Assembly: GCA_036557705.1 (NCBI GenBank)
Contig: DATBHB010000155.1
Span: forward strand, 1-64,000
Length of the DNA stretch: 64,000 nt
Origin: VAZQ01 sp036557705
Lineage (GTDB): Bacteria; Pseudomonadota; Alphaproteobacteria; Rhizobiales; Xanthobacteraceae
Direction of reading: 5' to 3'
Shown: one piece after another, positions 8,376 to 16,680 of the stretch
Numbering within the stretch: the first letter of the stretch is position 1
Layout: each line of letters begins with the position of its first letter
Notes under the pieces: model-generated
What the model was told of the DNA's origin: nothing
Seen by the model: the letters and a program-made list of their open reading frames with translations, nothing else
The model's database searches: none
Position numbers and translations under genes: made by a program

Positions 8376-8392
8376 GCTCGCAGGAGGACCAA

Positions 8393-9979
8393 ATGCGCTC
8401 GATCGACAAGGTGCTGCTTGCTCTCATGTTGACGACATCCGTGAGTTCGCCGGGCGTCGCGGCGACGATAACCGGCAATGTGAAAGGACCCGATGGCCAG
8501 CCCTTCATGGGCGCCTTCGTGGCCGCCGAGAACGTGCAGAGCAAAATGACTGTGAATGTGCTCTCGGATGCGCAAGGCCGCTACCACATCAATAACCTCC
8601 CGGCTGGAAACTACACGGTTGCAATCACCGCAATCGGCTACAAGAGCGATCCGCGCAGCGGTGTGCAACTCGCGGCCGATCAAAAGGCGGCTTTCGATTT
8701 CGCACTGGAAAAGAGCAAAGTGCGATGGAGCGATCTCACGACCTATCAAGGCAGGCAGCTCCTGCCGAAGACCGAGAAGCACGATCTCAGCTACAACGAC
8801 ACATTCTTCACGACCTGTTTCCAGTCCTGTCACTCGTTTCAGAAGCGGATGGCCTCCGCCTCTTGGGACGAGGATGGCTGGCGCCAGCGCGTCAAATACA
8901 TGCGCGACACAATGATGGCGGGCGAGCGCGCCCGGCTGACCGATGACCAAGTCGAGGATTTCACCTCGTACCTTACCGTCGCCTTCGGTCCCAAGTCGCC
9001 AAAGCCACAGTCGCCGCAGGACCTGCCGCAATACAAATCCACCGTGCGTCCGTTCAACGCCGCGGCGATGAACATCGCCTACGTGGAATATGATTTTCCG
9101 GCGCCTAACGGGATGGGGCCGTGGAGCGCCGCCGAGGACAAGGACGGCATGCTCTGGATTCCTTATTATGGACGCGGGAATGAAGTGGTACGTCTCAACC
9201 CGGCAACCGGAGAAATGAAGCCCTTCCCGCTGCCGTTTGCCAGGACAGCCGGAATTCACTCTGCAGTCCCTGCGCCTGACGGCACGGTCTGGTTCACGGA
9301 ACTGGCGCTTGGCAGGATTGCCCACCTCGATCCGGCGAGCGGCAAGATCACCGAATATCAGAACTCGTCCTTGCCTGATGGCCGGCGAACCACCGCGCAT
9401 ACAATTCGCGTGGATAACCGTGGCCTCGTCTGGGTGAGCGGCGGTCCAGCAATCTCGCTATTCGATCCGAAGACGGAAAAGTTCAGGCACTTCGACCTCG
9501 GCGGCACCTACGGCAACGTGCCCGGCCAGAACGGCGATCAGTGGTTCACCTCGTTCCGAGAGGACGGGCCGATCGCGAGAGTGAGCAAAGACGGAGTGCT
9601 GTCGAAATTCTATCCGCCGACCAAAGGCAAGCCGCAGCGCCTTGAAGTGGGTGCGGACGGCATCGTCTGGTTCAGCGAGCGACGCGGCGGCAAGATCGGC
9701 CGCTTCGATCCGCGGACGGAAATTTTCAAGGAATTCCCGCTGCCCGGGCCCGAACCCTCCCCTTACGCCATCGGCATCGATCGCAATCACATGATCTGGT
9801 ACTCCTCGCACGAACAGGACACGCTGGGCCGCCTCGACCCTGCGACCGGCGAAGTGATCGAGTATCCGTATCCGCATTCGGAGATCTCGATGCGCGAGTT
9901 CTTTCTCGATTCCAAGGGGCGCATGTGGTACGCGAGCTCGGTCAACAATAAGATAGGCTATTTCTATTTTAACGATTGA
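8393..9979 (+). CDS. exported carboxypeptidase-regulatory-like / Vgb-type beta-propeller protein
   Basis: Encodes 528 residues from ATG 8393, with AGGAGG 7 bases upstream. Order: signal peptide (1-24, cut after GVAA); carboxypeptidase-regulatory-like Ig domain (about 26-105, GPDGQPFMGAFVAAEN and DAQGRYHINNLPAGNY); a helical segment with C142-x3-C146-H147 (CFQSCH), resembling but longer than a c-type heme motif; then a virginiamycin-B-lyase-like beta-propeller (about 200-528) with repeats such as GTVWFTELALGRIAHLDP and GIVWFSERRGGKIGRFDP. Periplasmic. It is the last gene of the bicupin-eutA operon, and a class A element follows 9 bases after its stop. It could bind heme or be a sugar- or aromatic-acting lyase; the activity is not established. 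Confidence 0.8.
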   Translation: MRSIDKVLLALMLTTSVSSPGVAATITGNVKGPDGQPFMGAFVAAENVQSKMTVNVLSDAQGRYHINNLPAGNYTVAITAIGYKSDPRSGVQLAADQKAAFDFALEKSKVRWSDLTTYQGRQLLPKTEKHDLSYNDTFFTTCFQSCHSFQKRMASASWDEDGWRQRVKYMRDTMMAGERARLTDDQVEDFTSYLTVAFGPKSPKPQSPQDLPQYKSTVRPFNAAAMNIAYVEYDFPAPNGMGPWSAAEDKDGMLWIPYYGRGNEVVRLNPATGEMKPFPLPFARTAGIHSAVPAPDGTVWFTELALGRIAHLDPASGKITEYQNSSLPDGRRTTAHTIRVDNRGLVWVSGGPAISLFDPKTEKFRHFDLGGTYGNVPGQNGDQWFTSFREDGPIARVSKDGVLSKFYPPTKGKPQRLEVGADGIVWFSERRGGKIGRFDPRTEIFKEFPLPGPEPSPYAIGIDRNHMIWYSSHEQDTLGRLDPATGEVIEYPYPHSEISMREFFLDSKGRMWYASSVNNKIGYFYFND

Positions 9980-9988
9980 TGAAGCTGC

Positions 9989-10143
9989 GTAGGGTGGGCA
10001 AAATCGCCTGAAAGACGTCTCGTAGAGCACAGTCTCAAGGCGATTTTGCCCACGCAATCGGTCTCCGGATTGGTCCGCGTGGGCAAAGGCGCGTGGTGCG
10101 TCAGGACCATCGAATAAGCGCGACGCGCCTTTGCCCACCCTAC
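9989..10143. repeat. class A palindromic element, copy 2
   Basis: A 155-base element from GTAG (9989) to CTAC (10143), with the same double-hairpin plan as copy 1. It fills almost the whole gap between the propeller gene (stop at 9979) and the methyltransferase gene (start 10165). Any ribosome site for the latter must lie in the 21 bases after it. Confidence 0.9.
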
Positions 10144-10164
10144 GGCGCCTGATATGCAGGCCAG

Positions 10165-10776
10165 ATGGGCTTCTATCAGGACCACATCGTTCCGTATCTC
10201 ATTCATCTGGCGATGCGGCAGCGCAATTTGGTGCCCTACCGCGAGCGGGTGGTCGCAGATGCGCGGGGCCGCGTACTCGAAGTCGGCATCGGCTCCGGCT
10301 TCAATCTGCCTTTCTATCCGCCGCATGCGCAGCAGGTGATCGGGCTCGATCCGTCGGCGAAGCTGCTCGCGCTGGCGCGCCGTGGGCGACGCATCGAGAC
10401 GCCGATCGAGTTCGTGGAGGGTTCCGCGGAAGCGGTGCCGCTCGAAGCCAACAGTGTGGACACGGTGGTGACCACGTGGACGCTGTGCAGCATTCCCGAT
10501 GTGCATCGCGCGCTCGGCGAGATGCGCCGCGTGCTGCGGCCCGGCGGCAGCCTCCTGTTCGTCGAGCATGGCCTTTCGCCAGAGCCTAAAGTACGCAAGT
10601 GGCAGGATCGCCTCACCCCCGCCTGGAGGCGTGTGGCCGGGGGCTGCCATCTCAATCGTCCAATCGCCGAACTGATCGAAGCGGCGGGATTCCAGCTTGA
10701 GCGCCTGGAGACCGGCTATATGCGCGGCCCCAAACCGATGACCTTCATGTACGAAGGCCGCGCGCGGCCGCGGTAG
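10165..10776 (+). CDS. class I SAM-dependent methyltransferase
   Basis: Encodes 203 residues with a complete Rossmann methyltransferase domain. Motif I is RVLEVGIGSGFNLPFY, an acidic residue ends strand 2 (VIGLDPS), VEGSAEAVPLEANSVDTVV covers motifs II-III, and EMRRVLRPGGSLLFVEHG covers the post-motif region. The pattern is nearest to Methyltransf_11 proteins of the UbiE/METTL7 kind; the substrate is not evident. No membrane segment is clear. It starts 22 bases after a class A palindrome and has no strong ribosome site, so expression may be low or depend on the element. Confidence 0.85.
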   Translation: MGFYQDHIVPYLIHLAMRQRNLVPYRERVVADARGRVLEVGIGSGFNLPFYPPHAQQVIGLDPSAKLLALARRGRRIETPIEFVEGSAEAVPLEANSVDTVVTTWTLCSIPDVHRALGEMRRVLRPGGSLLFVEHGLSPEPKVRKWQDRLTPAWRRVAGGCHLNRPIAELIEAAGFQLERLETGYMRGPKPMTFMYEGRARPR

Positions 10777-10782
10777 AGTCCG

Positions 10783-10955
10783 CCTCATCCTGAGGCGCAT
10801 CGAACAGTCGGCACCTGCCGACTGTTTGATGCGTCTCGAAGGATGAGGTCGGCCGAGCCCGGGCCGCCCTCGTGGTTCGAGACGCGCGACGCCTCTTTTC
10901 CAAGGGCGGGTTTGAAACCGGTCCGTACATGGCGCCGCGCTCCTCACCATGAGGG
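10783..10955. repeat. two Bradyrhizobium-style palindromes with a nested class C repeat
   Basis: Bases 10783-10848 form a long palindrome (CCTCATCC...GGATGAGG) with a strong inner stem ACAGTCGGCA/TGCCGACTGT. Bases 10867-10955 form a second (CCCTCGTGGTTCGAGACGC ... CTCCTCACCATGAGGG). The loop of the second holds a degenerate class C repeat (10900-10928, GGGCGGGTTTGAAACC...GTAC), which looks like one repeat inserted in another. This is the convergent gap between the methyltransferase and the VOC gene. Confidence 0.8.
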
Positions 10956-10971
10956 CGGGCGATGACTCCGC

Positions 10972-11859
10972 TCACTCCCGCTGGCGCAGATAATCCGGCG
11001 TCGGTGGCGTGCCCCAGATGTCCGTCGGGTAGGACCAGACCTTGGGCACTTGCGGGCGGTCGCGATGCCACGGACGCGGATCGAAATAGCCAAGCGACTC
11101 ATCGAGCATCTTGTCCAGCTCAGTGAACATTTCGACGATCTGATCATCCGGATTGCGGTGATAGGTATAGATGTTATGACCGGGTCCGTGCCGGCCCGGC
11201 CCCCAGATGAGCGGGATGTTCCTGCTGCCGAGAAAGTCGCAGGCCGTCTGGATCTGCGCCCAGTCCTTCAATTCAAAGGCGATGTGGTGCATCCGGGTAT
11301 GCTTGCCGCGGACGAAATTTACCGTGTGATGGTCCGGTCCGCAGCGCATGAACACGAACCAGTCTCCGACCCAGTCCGAGACGCGAAATCCGAGCACGCG
11401 CGCGTAGAAATCCGAATAGTCCCTGGGCTCCGGCACGACGAAAGCCACATGTCCGAGCTTAAGCGGCCCGATGCCGGCGACTTCCTGTTTGTTGCAGATC
11501 GGCGTCTGGGCGGCGAATATTTCGCACACCGTGCCCTTCGGATCTTCGAACGACAGCATTCGCGAAATGCCGGGGCTCGGATCATTGCGCGTTGTGCAGC
11601 GCAGGCCCTCGGCTTCGATGCCGCGACGGAGATCGCCGAGTTCGACTTCGGGGGCGACCTGGAAGGCCAGCCGCGCACAGCGCGCCACGTTTCCTTTTTC
11701 CAGCTCGACAACGAGATCGCCGAGCTTGGTCGCAAGATAGGCGCGGCCATTCTGCCGCTCCGCCAGGACCAGGCCGGCAATCTCGGTGAAATACGCGATC
11801 TGCCGTTCAAGATCCGGCGTCTCGAAGCCGGCGTGCCCGATCCGTTTGACGCTGATCAT
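10972..11859 (-). CDS. VOC-family protein, extradiol (catechol 2,3-dioxygenase-like)
   Basis: Encodes 295 residues with two VOC modules (about 1-120 and 130-270), the plan of type I extradiol ring-cleavage dioxygenases. The C-terminal module carries the expected Fe(II) triad candidates: KLGHVAFVV, MHHIAFELKDW and QIVEMFTELD (His, His, Glu). The N-terminal module also begins IGHAGFETPDLE. The enzyme would open a catechol-like ring in the cytoplasm; the substrate is unknown. It is the last gene of a minus-strand set with two binding proteins, 18 bases after the gene ending at 11878, which supports an aromatic uptake and cleavage role. Confidence 0.85.
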   Translation of the reverse strand: MISVKRIGHAGFETPDLERQIAYFTEIAGLVLAERQNGRAYLATKLGDLVVELEKGNVARCARLAFQVAPEVELGDLRRGIEAEGLRCTTRNDPSPGISRMLSFEDPKGTVCEIFAAQTPICNKQEVAGIGPLKLGHVAFVVPEPRDYSDFYARVLGFRVSDWVGDWFVFMRCGPDHHTVNFVRGKHTRMHHIAFELKDWAQIQTACDFLGSRNIPLIWGPGRHGPGHNIYTYHRNPDDQIVEMFTELDKMLDESLGYFDPRPWHRDRPQVPKVWSYPTDIWGTPPTPDYLRQRE

Positions 11860-11877
11860 GGGGTACTCCGGGCGCTG

Positions 11878-13008
11878 TCAATGGCAGCCACATTCCTCGG
11901 TTTCCAGATGACCGCAGGCCTTTACGGCCGCGACGACCTCCGCGCGTTTGCGCTCCTGTTCGCGTCGGTATTCGGGATCCTTGCGGTCCCTGGCGACACG
12001 CGGGTCGATATTCTGGCCGTAGAGTGCCCGCACGAAACCGCTATCGTCGATCCGGCGGATGTGATGCAGGTCCCACAGCTCCATCGGATTGATCTTCGCC
12101 GCGTCGGGATCGTAGCGTTTGGCCTCCTCGTACACGTTCGCGATTGCGGCCATGCTTGGATAGAGCCTCGGCTCCAGCAGCGTCGAGAGTTCCTGATAGA
12201 TGAAGGTCGCCTGCGCGCGGTTGAGAGTTCCCTCCCTGTCGTATTTGCGCTGGATCACGTCGATGCTTTGCTCCGGCTGCGTTTTGAAGAAATGAATTCC
12301 TTCGATTATTCCCTTGAGGAACCGCTCGACGATGTCAGGGTGCTTCTCGACAAACGGCAGGCTTGAAGAAATCGTGGTGTACCAGATCATCGGCAGCGGA
12401 TCGATGTCGATGACTTTGAGCCCGGCATCGGCCGCGTAGAGGTGGGCAGGCGCCCCGAGCAATGCGGCATCGACCTTGCCGTCGCGCACCCATTGCCACA
12501 GCTGCTCGCGCTTCTTGCCCTTTGCGGCTTCCTTCGCCTCGCCCTCGAGCTGAGCGGCCGCTTCCGCCGTGATCGCGCCCTCCACATGGGTAATCAGTTC
12601 GATGTCTTCGCGATCGACGTCGAGGCCGCGCTGCTTGAGCAGCAGCCAGTCGTTAAGACCCGGATGCATTCCGCGGGTGCCGACCTTTTTGCCGCGTACG
12701 TCGGCGAGGCTGTTGATTCCGGTATCGTGCCGCGTCACCAGCTTGGGATGGACCGTGTTCATCGTCTGGCCGAGGTAGACCCACTGATCGCCGCGGGTGC
12801 GATGGCCATAGGTCGAAATGTGATTGCCGCCGACGAACTCGACTTCGCCGGTCTGGACCGCGCGATGCGCGTCGCCCTTGGAAATCTGAAAATCGTAATT
12901 GACGTCGAGGCCCTGCCTCGCCCAGCCCCCCGACTCGGAGATGACATGGAGCAGGTTGAGATGGGTGGAGGCGCGATAGGGAAACGAAATCTTATCGACG
13001 TTGCGCAT
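11878..13008 (-). CDS. NMT1/SsuA-like ABC substrate-binding protein without leader, Cys/His tail
   Basis: Encodes 376 residues with AAGGAG just upstream. The fold is NMT1/THI5-like: FPYRASTHLNLLHVISESGGWARQGL, GEVEFVGGNHIS, GKKVGTRGM, PDIVERFLKGIIEGIHFF. Members normally carry an export leader, but this protein begins MRNVDKISFPYR with no hydrophobic segment, so it is either cytoplasmic or exported unconventionally. The last 12 residues, CGHLETEECGCH, form a Cys/His cluster that could bind a metal. It lies between a TctC-like gene (the junction is interrupted by a class A element) and the VOC gene. The family call is firm and the location is open. Confidence 0.75.
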   Translation of the reverse strand: MRNVDKISFPYRASTHLNLLHVISESGGWARQGLDVNYDFQISKGDAHRAVQTGEVEFVGGNHISTYGHRTRGDQWVYLGQTMNTVHPKLVTRHDTGINSLADVRGKKVGTRGMHPGLNDWLLLKQRGLDVDREDIELITHVEGAITAEAAAQLEGEAKEAAKGKKREQLWQWVRDGKVDAALLGAPAHLYAADAGLKVIDIDPLPMIWYTTISSSLPFVEKHPDIVERFLKGIIEGIHFFKTQPEQSIDVIQRKYDREGTLNRAQATFIYQELSTLLEPRLYPSMAAIANVYEEAKRYDPDAAKINPMELWDLHHIRRIDDSGFVRALYGQNIDPRVARDRKDPEYRREQERKRAEVVAAVKACGHLETEECGCH

Positions 13009-13018
13009 TGTGACTCCT

Positions 13019-13246
13019 TATTCCGTCGGCAGCGAAGACCTGTAGGGCGGGCAAAATCGCCTGGCAAGGTGCCCGAAGTCCGGCCAAACATTGTGGGCGA
13101 TTTTGCCCACGCGGTCCGACTTCCAGGGTGTTCCGCTGGGCAAAGGCGCCCGACGCCAGGTGCCCTGTCGAGAGCACGTCATGGCGCCCATAGCGCGTCG
13201 AAGACACGCGCAAACGCGCTAATGGCCCACCCTATTCCGTCGGCAG
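13019..13246. repeat. class A element copy 3 flanked by a 14-bp direct duplication
   Basis: The 14-mer TATTCCGTCGGCAG occurs perfectly at 13019-13032 and again at 13233-13246. The 200 bases between hold a class A palindromic element (GTAG at 13042, closing GCCCACCC at 13225-13232). The right copy encodes the end of the TctC-like gene; the left copy lies just before the ribosome site of the downstream gene. The arrangement has the form of an insertion with target-site duplication. Confidence 0.85.
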
Positions 13247-14380
13247 TCCCTGTTTGCGAAGCAGCCCCACCGTGTAGTCGAACGCCGCGGGCGGCGTGTC
13301 GCCCAGCGCCCCGACGAGCGATTCGACCTCGCCGCTCGACATCGCCTCGAAATCGTCGCTTGTCCTTTTGCCGCGATCCAGGAATTCCTGATCCCGGACC
13401 ATTTTGCCATAGGCCGTGCGATAGGTTTGGAGCATCGCCGCGGGCGTCCGCGGCGGCAGCGCCAGCCATTTATCCATCGAGGCGATGTTCTGCCAATATT
13501 CGAAAGCCTTCTGCGCCACGGGGTCGCGGATTTTCCCTGCGAGCAGCGTTCGCAGCACTGGAGCGTCGCCGAAATCGGGCCGCGGCACGACCGCGCCGTT
13601 CTTCAGCGTGCCGGTTTGAACCAGGAGCTTGAAGCGCCCGCTCGCGACAAGCTTTGCGATCAGGAACAGATTGGCTGTCGAGGTCATGTCGATCTCGCCG
13701 CGCTCCAAGGCGAGCGTCAGCTCGTTCGTCCCTCGATAGCCAACCACCCATCGGCTATTCCATCCGAGAAACTCCGTGCCCCAGAGCGTCATCTGCATTC
13801 CGGAGCGCGGTATGCCGCCGGGCGAACCCATGATCACGGGACGGGCTTGCTTATCGTAGAGGCGCGGCTCGGCATCCTTGTTGATGATAAGCACGGAACC
13901 GCCGCGTCCGACGCCGCCGATCACGCCGAAGCTCCTCGCATCGTAATGCGATTGCGACTTGCGATAGTTGAGCGGATCGGCGGTGGTGCTCGAACAGGCT
14001 ACGACCGTCAACCCATCGGGCACGACCTGCTGGACGATGTAGTTCATCGCCGCGATGCCCTCCGCGCCCGGGATATTGCGGGGAACGACGTTCGGCTGCC
14101 CCGGTAAATACGTTGTGAAGAATCCCGCGGCCAGGCGGCCATAGGCATCGGTGCCTCCGCCCGCCGCAAAGCCGATGATCATCGTGATCGTCTTGCCCTG
14201 GAAAGATACCTGTGCCGCGGCCGGCGACCAGCCGAGGAGAGAAGCAGCAAGGCATGCGCCGATGATCGGTACAAGCCTCGAATATGCCCCGGATGGGGTG
14301 CAGCGCCAGCACGCGCCCGGCGCGGCCGCTGCGCTGCGCCCGGGACAAGGCAACGAAACGCCTGTAGTGACGACTCTCAT
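13232..14380 (-). CDS. tripartite tricarboxylate transporter substrate-binding protein (TctC/Bug family)
   Basis: Encodes up to 382 residues. The first 35 are Arg/Ala/Pro-rich, so the true start may be internal. The export signal is LVPIIGACLAASLLGWSPAAAQ, followed by a Bug-type domain: FQGKTITMIIGFAAGGGTDAYGRLAA, YLPGQPNVVPRNIPGAEGIAAMNY. It would bind a carboxylate in the periplasm; no tctAB permease is nearby. Its stop codon TAG is formed at the junction between a 14-bp duplicated sequence and a class A element. Before the insertion the stop would have been TAA running straight into the GGAG of the next gene, so this was formerly a tightly spaced operon. Confidence 0.8.
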   Translation of the reverse strand: MRVVTTGVSLPCPGRSAAAAPGACWRCTPSGAYSRLVPIIGACLAASLLGWSPAAAQVSFQGKTITMIIGFAAGGGTDAYGRLAAGFFTTYLPGQPNVVPRNIPGAEGIAAMNYIVQQVVPDGLTVVACSSTTADPLNYRKSQSHYDARSFGVIGGVGRGGSVLIINKDAEPRLYDKQARPVIMGSPGGIPRSGMQMTLWGTEFLGWNSRWVVGYRGTNELTLALERGEIDMTSTANLFLIAKLVASGRFKLLVQTGTLKNGAVVPRPDFGDAPVLRTLLAGKIRDPVAQKAFEYWQNIASMDKWLALPPRTPAAMLQTYRTAYGKMVRDQEFLDRGKRTSDDFEAMSSGEVESLVGALGDTPPAAFDYTVGLLRKQGLPTE

Positions 14381-14714
14381 GGCGACGCTCCCGCTCGGCA
14401 GCCGAGCTATGGCATATTACCCGGATCGGCGCTGCACCACTCGCGCGCGCCAAAATCGATGCGCAGATTTCATTATCCCCCGCGGGCGCACGCTCCCGCC
14501 TCGAAGGCGCGCGTAAACGCGGTGATGGCATCCGGGACACCGGTTCCGCTTATTCTAAGCGCCTCTGCTTCTCCAGGGGAGGGTGGGAGCGCGTGGCACG
14601 CGAGTCGCTCCGCTCGGCGCGCGAGCGGTCGCCCCCACACCAGCGCGGGTTTACCGCATTTTCGACGCGCTAGGGGGGCTGAGCGACCTATAGCGTGGCG
14701 CCGGGTTACGACGA
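14381..14714. other. intergenic region with hairpin-rich sequence
   Basis: A 334-base gap between the TctC-like gene and the end of tadC. It contains GC-rich imperfect palindromes (for example around 14575-14640, TCCAGGGGAGGGTGGGAGCGCG and a run of GCGCGAG units) like those at 54214. I see no credible coding frame. It probably holds the promoter of the TctC-like gene. Confidence 0.5.
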
Positions 14715-15695
14715 TCAGTTCAAAATATGCTGCTCCAGCAGCTTTATCACCGCCGGGCCGAGGATCACGACGAACAGCACCGGCAGGAAGAACAGAATCA
14801 TCGGCACGGTGAGCTTGGGGGGCAAAGCAGCAGCCTTTTTCTCAGCCTCCGACATGCGCATGTCGCGCTGTTCCTGCGCAATCACGCGCAGAGCCTGTCC
14901 CATCGAAGTGCCGTAGCGCTCCGCCTGCTGCAGCGCAATGCACACAGACTTGACGCCTTCGAGGTTTGTCCGGTTGGCAAGATTGTCGTAGGCCTGACGG
15001 CGCTCCGGCAAATAGGAAAGTTCCGCCATCGTCAGGGTAAGCTCCTCGGCGAGCGGAATCGACTGTGTTCCGACATCGGTCGCCACCTTCTTCAGGCCGG
15101 TCTCGATCGACATGCCGGATTCCACGCAGATCAGCAGCAGATCGAGGGCGTCCGGAAAGGCGCGCCTGATGGAAAGCTGCCGGCGCGAGATCTGGTTCTT
15201 CACGAACAGGATCGGCAAATGCATGCCGAGATAGGTCGCGGCTATGGATATTCCGATCTTGATCGTCGCCGGCTGATCCATGTGCACAACGACGAACTGG
15301 TAGAACAGCGTAACGATCATCATGATCGCCGGCATCACCATTCGGAAAAACAGGAAGCTGATGTAAGGCGCCTGTCCGCGATAGCCGGCTTGCACGAGCA
15401 GGGTCCGCGCCTCTTCCTGCCCAAGCCATTTGGCCAGCTGGAAGGAATCGACGATGGTCTGAACGTATTGCTTGGGAGTTCTGCGCAGCATTACCTTTTC
15501 GGCGCGCGCCAATCGTTGCCGCTCGCGCTGCCGGATTTTTTCGCGCTCCAGCGCGACAGCCTTCATGCGCCGGGCCAGCGTGTCCGGCACGAGGAGCGGC
15601 ATCAGCGTCAAAACGGTCCCCGTCGCTCCCAATGCCGCAAGCAGCATTGCCAGCGTGCGCGGATTCGTCAGCGTCTCGGTCAGCAGTTGGAGCAT
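14715..15695 (-). CDS. tadC: tad pilus inner-membrane protein TadC
   Basis: Encodes 326 residues of the type II secretion F family (T2SSF). There are hydrophobic segments near residues 15-35, 115-140, 150-165 and 300-320, a basic cytoplasmic region, and the family signature SIRRAFPDALDLLLICVESGMSIETGLKKV. With TadB it forms the inner-membrane platform on which the CpaF ATPase works to extrude the Flp pilus. It lies 7 bases after tadB and is the last gene of the tad operon. Confidence 0.93.
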   Translation of the reverse strand: MLQLLTETLTNPRTLAMLLAALGATGTVLTLMPLLVPDTLARRMKAVALEREKIRQRERQRLARAEKVMLRRTPKQYVQTIVDSFQLAKWLGQEEARTLLVQAGYRGQAPYISFLFFRMVMPAIMMIVTLFYQFVVVHMDQPATIKIGISIAATYLGMHLPILFVKNQISRRQLSIRRAFPDALDLLLICVESGMSIETGLKKVATDVGTQSIPLAEELTLTMAELSYLPERRQAYDNLANRTNLEGVKSVCIALQQAERYGTSMGQALRVIAQEQRDMRMSEAEKKAAALPPKLTVPMILFFLPVLFVVILGPAVIKLLEQHILN

Positions 15696-15702
15696 GGGCG
15701 AT

Positions 15703-16680
15703 TCAGAAGTCGAAGTTGATCATTTTGCGCATTACCAGGACGCCTATGCTCATCCATATGGCTGAGCCGACGAGCATCATGCGTCCAGTCGGGTGGATCC
15801 ACAGCAGCTCGATATATTGCGGGCTGGTCAGATAGATGAGAATCATGACCGCGACCGGCAGCGCCGCAATGATCGCTGCGGACGCTTTGGCCTCCATGGA
15901 CATCGCCTGGATCTTGGCTTTCATCTTCTTGCGATCGCGCAGCACCTTCCCGAGATTACTGAGCGCCTCGGAGAGGTTGCCGCCCGATTTCTGCTGGATG
16001 GTGACAACGATGCCGAAGAAATTGGCTTCAGCCACGGGCATTCGTTCGTACAATCGGTTGCAGGCCTCGCCGATTGACACGCCCACGGACTGGGTTTCAA
16101 CGACCGTGCGAAACTCGCTTTTCAGCGGCTCGGGTGTTTCAGCGCTGATGACTTTGAGGCTTTCATGCAGCGGCAGGCCGGCCTTGATCCCGCGCACGAT
16201 GACGTCGATGGCATCGGGGAATCCCCCTATGAACCTCCTTTGCCGGCGTTTCTTCAGGAAATTGAGGAGCCACAGCGGCACTCCGCAGCCGGCCGCAAAG
16301 GCGGCTGCCAGCGCCGCGGCGAGGCCGGTGCCGAGCCAAAAGAACGCCAGGAAGGCCGCGATGCCCAGCGAGGCGGCGAACAGGATGAATTGGCGCTTGG
16401 ACAAGCTCAGGCCGGCATGCGCGATCCGCATGGTCAGCGTCACCGATCTGGCCCTGGCGCGGCGCGCCTCGAGTTCTCGGAGCGATTCTTCGACGTTCTC
16501 GCGCCGTGCCTTCGGACTAAGGCGCGCCGTTACCGCGGCCGGTGCCCTGGGCGCTCTTTTCGTCAGCAGCAGCTTGCGCTGCTCGGCTTTGCGCTCGCCC
16601 GAGAGGATTGGCTCGGCAAAGACCCAGATGATGCCGCCGGCCGCGAGCGACACCAGGGCGAACAGGAGAATCGGATTCAT
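15703..16680 (-). CDS. tadB: tad pilus inner-membrane protein TadB
   Basis: Encodes 325 residues, a T2SSF-family paralogue of TadC. There is a leader membrane segment (1-20), two membrane segments around 105-145, the F-domain signature FIGGFPDAIDVIVRGIKAGLPLHESLKVIS, and hydrophobic segments at the C-terminus. It is the platform partner of TadC. Its ATG overlaps the cpaF stop by 4 bases (ATGA), indicating translational coupling. Confidence 0.93.
   Translation of the reverse strand: MNPILLFALVSLAAGGIIWVFAEPILSGERKAEQRKLLLTKRAPRAPAAVTARLSPKARRENVEESLRELEARRARARSVTLTMRIAHAGLSLSKRQFILFAASLGIAAFLAFFWLGTGLAAALAAAFAAGCGVPLWLLNFLKKRRQRRFIGGFPDAIDVIVRGIKAGLPLHESLKVISAETPEPLKSEFRTVVETQSVGVSIGEACNRLYERMPVAEANFFGIVVTIQQKSGGNLSEALSNLGKVLRDRKKMKAKIQAMSMEAKASAAIIAALPVAVMILIYLTSPQYIELLWIHPTGRMMLVGSAIWMSIGVLVMRKMINFDF

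Noticed and set aside
8030..8392. In-frame upstream extension of the propeller protein
   Set aside because: It overlaps eutA, is Arg/Pro-rich, and the ATG at 8393 has AGGAGG and a clean signal peptide.
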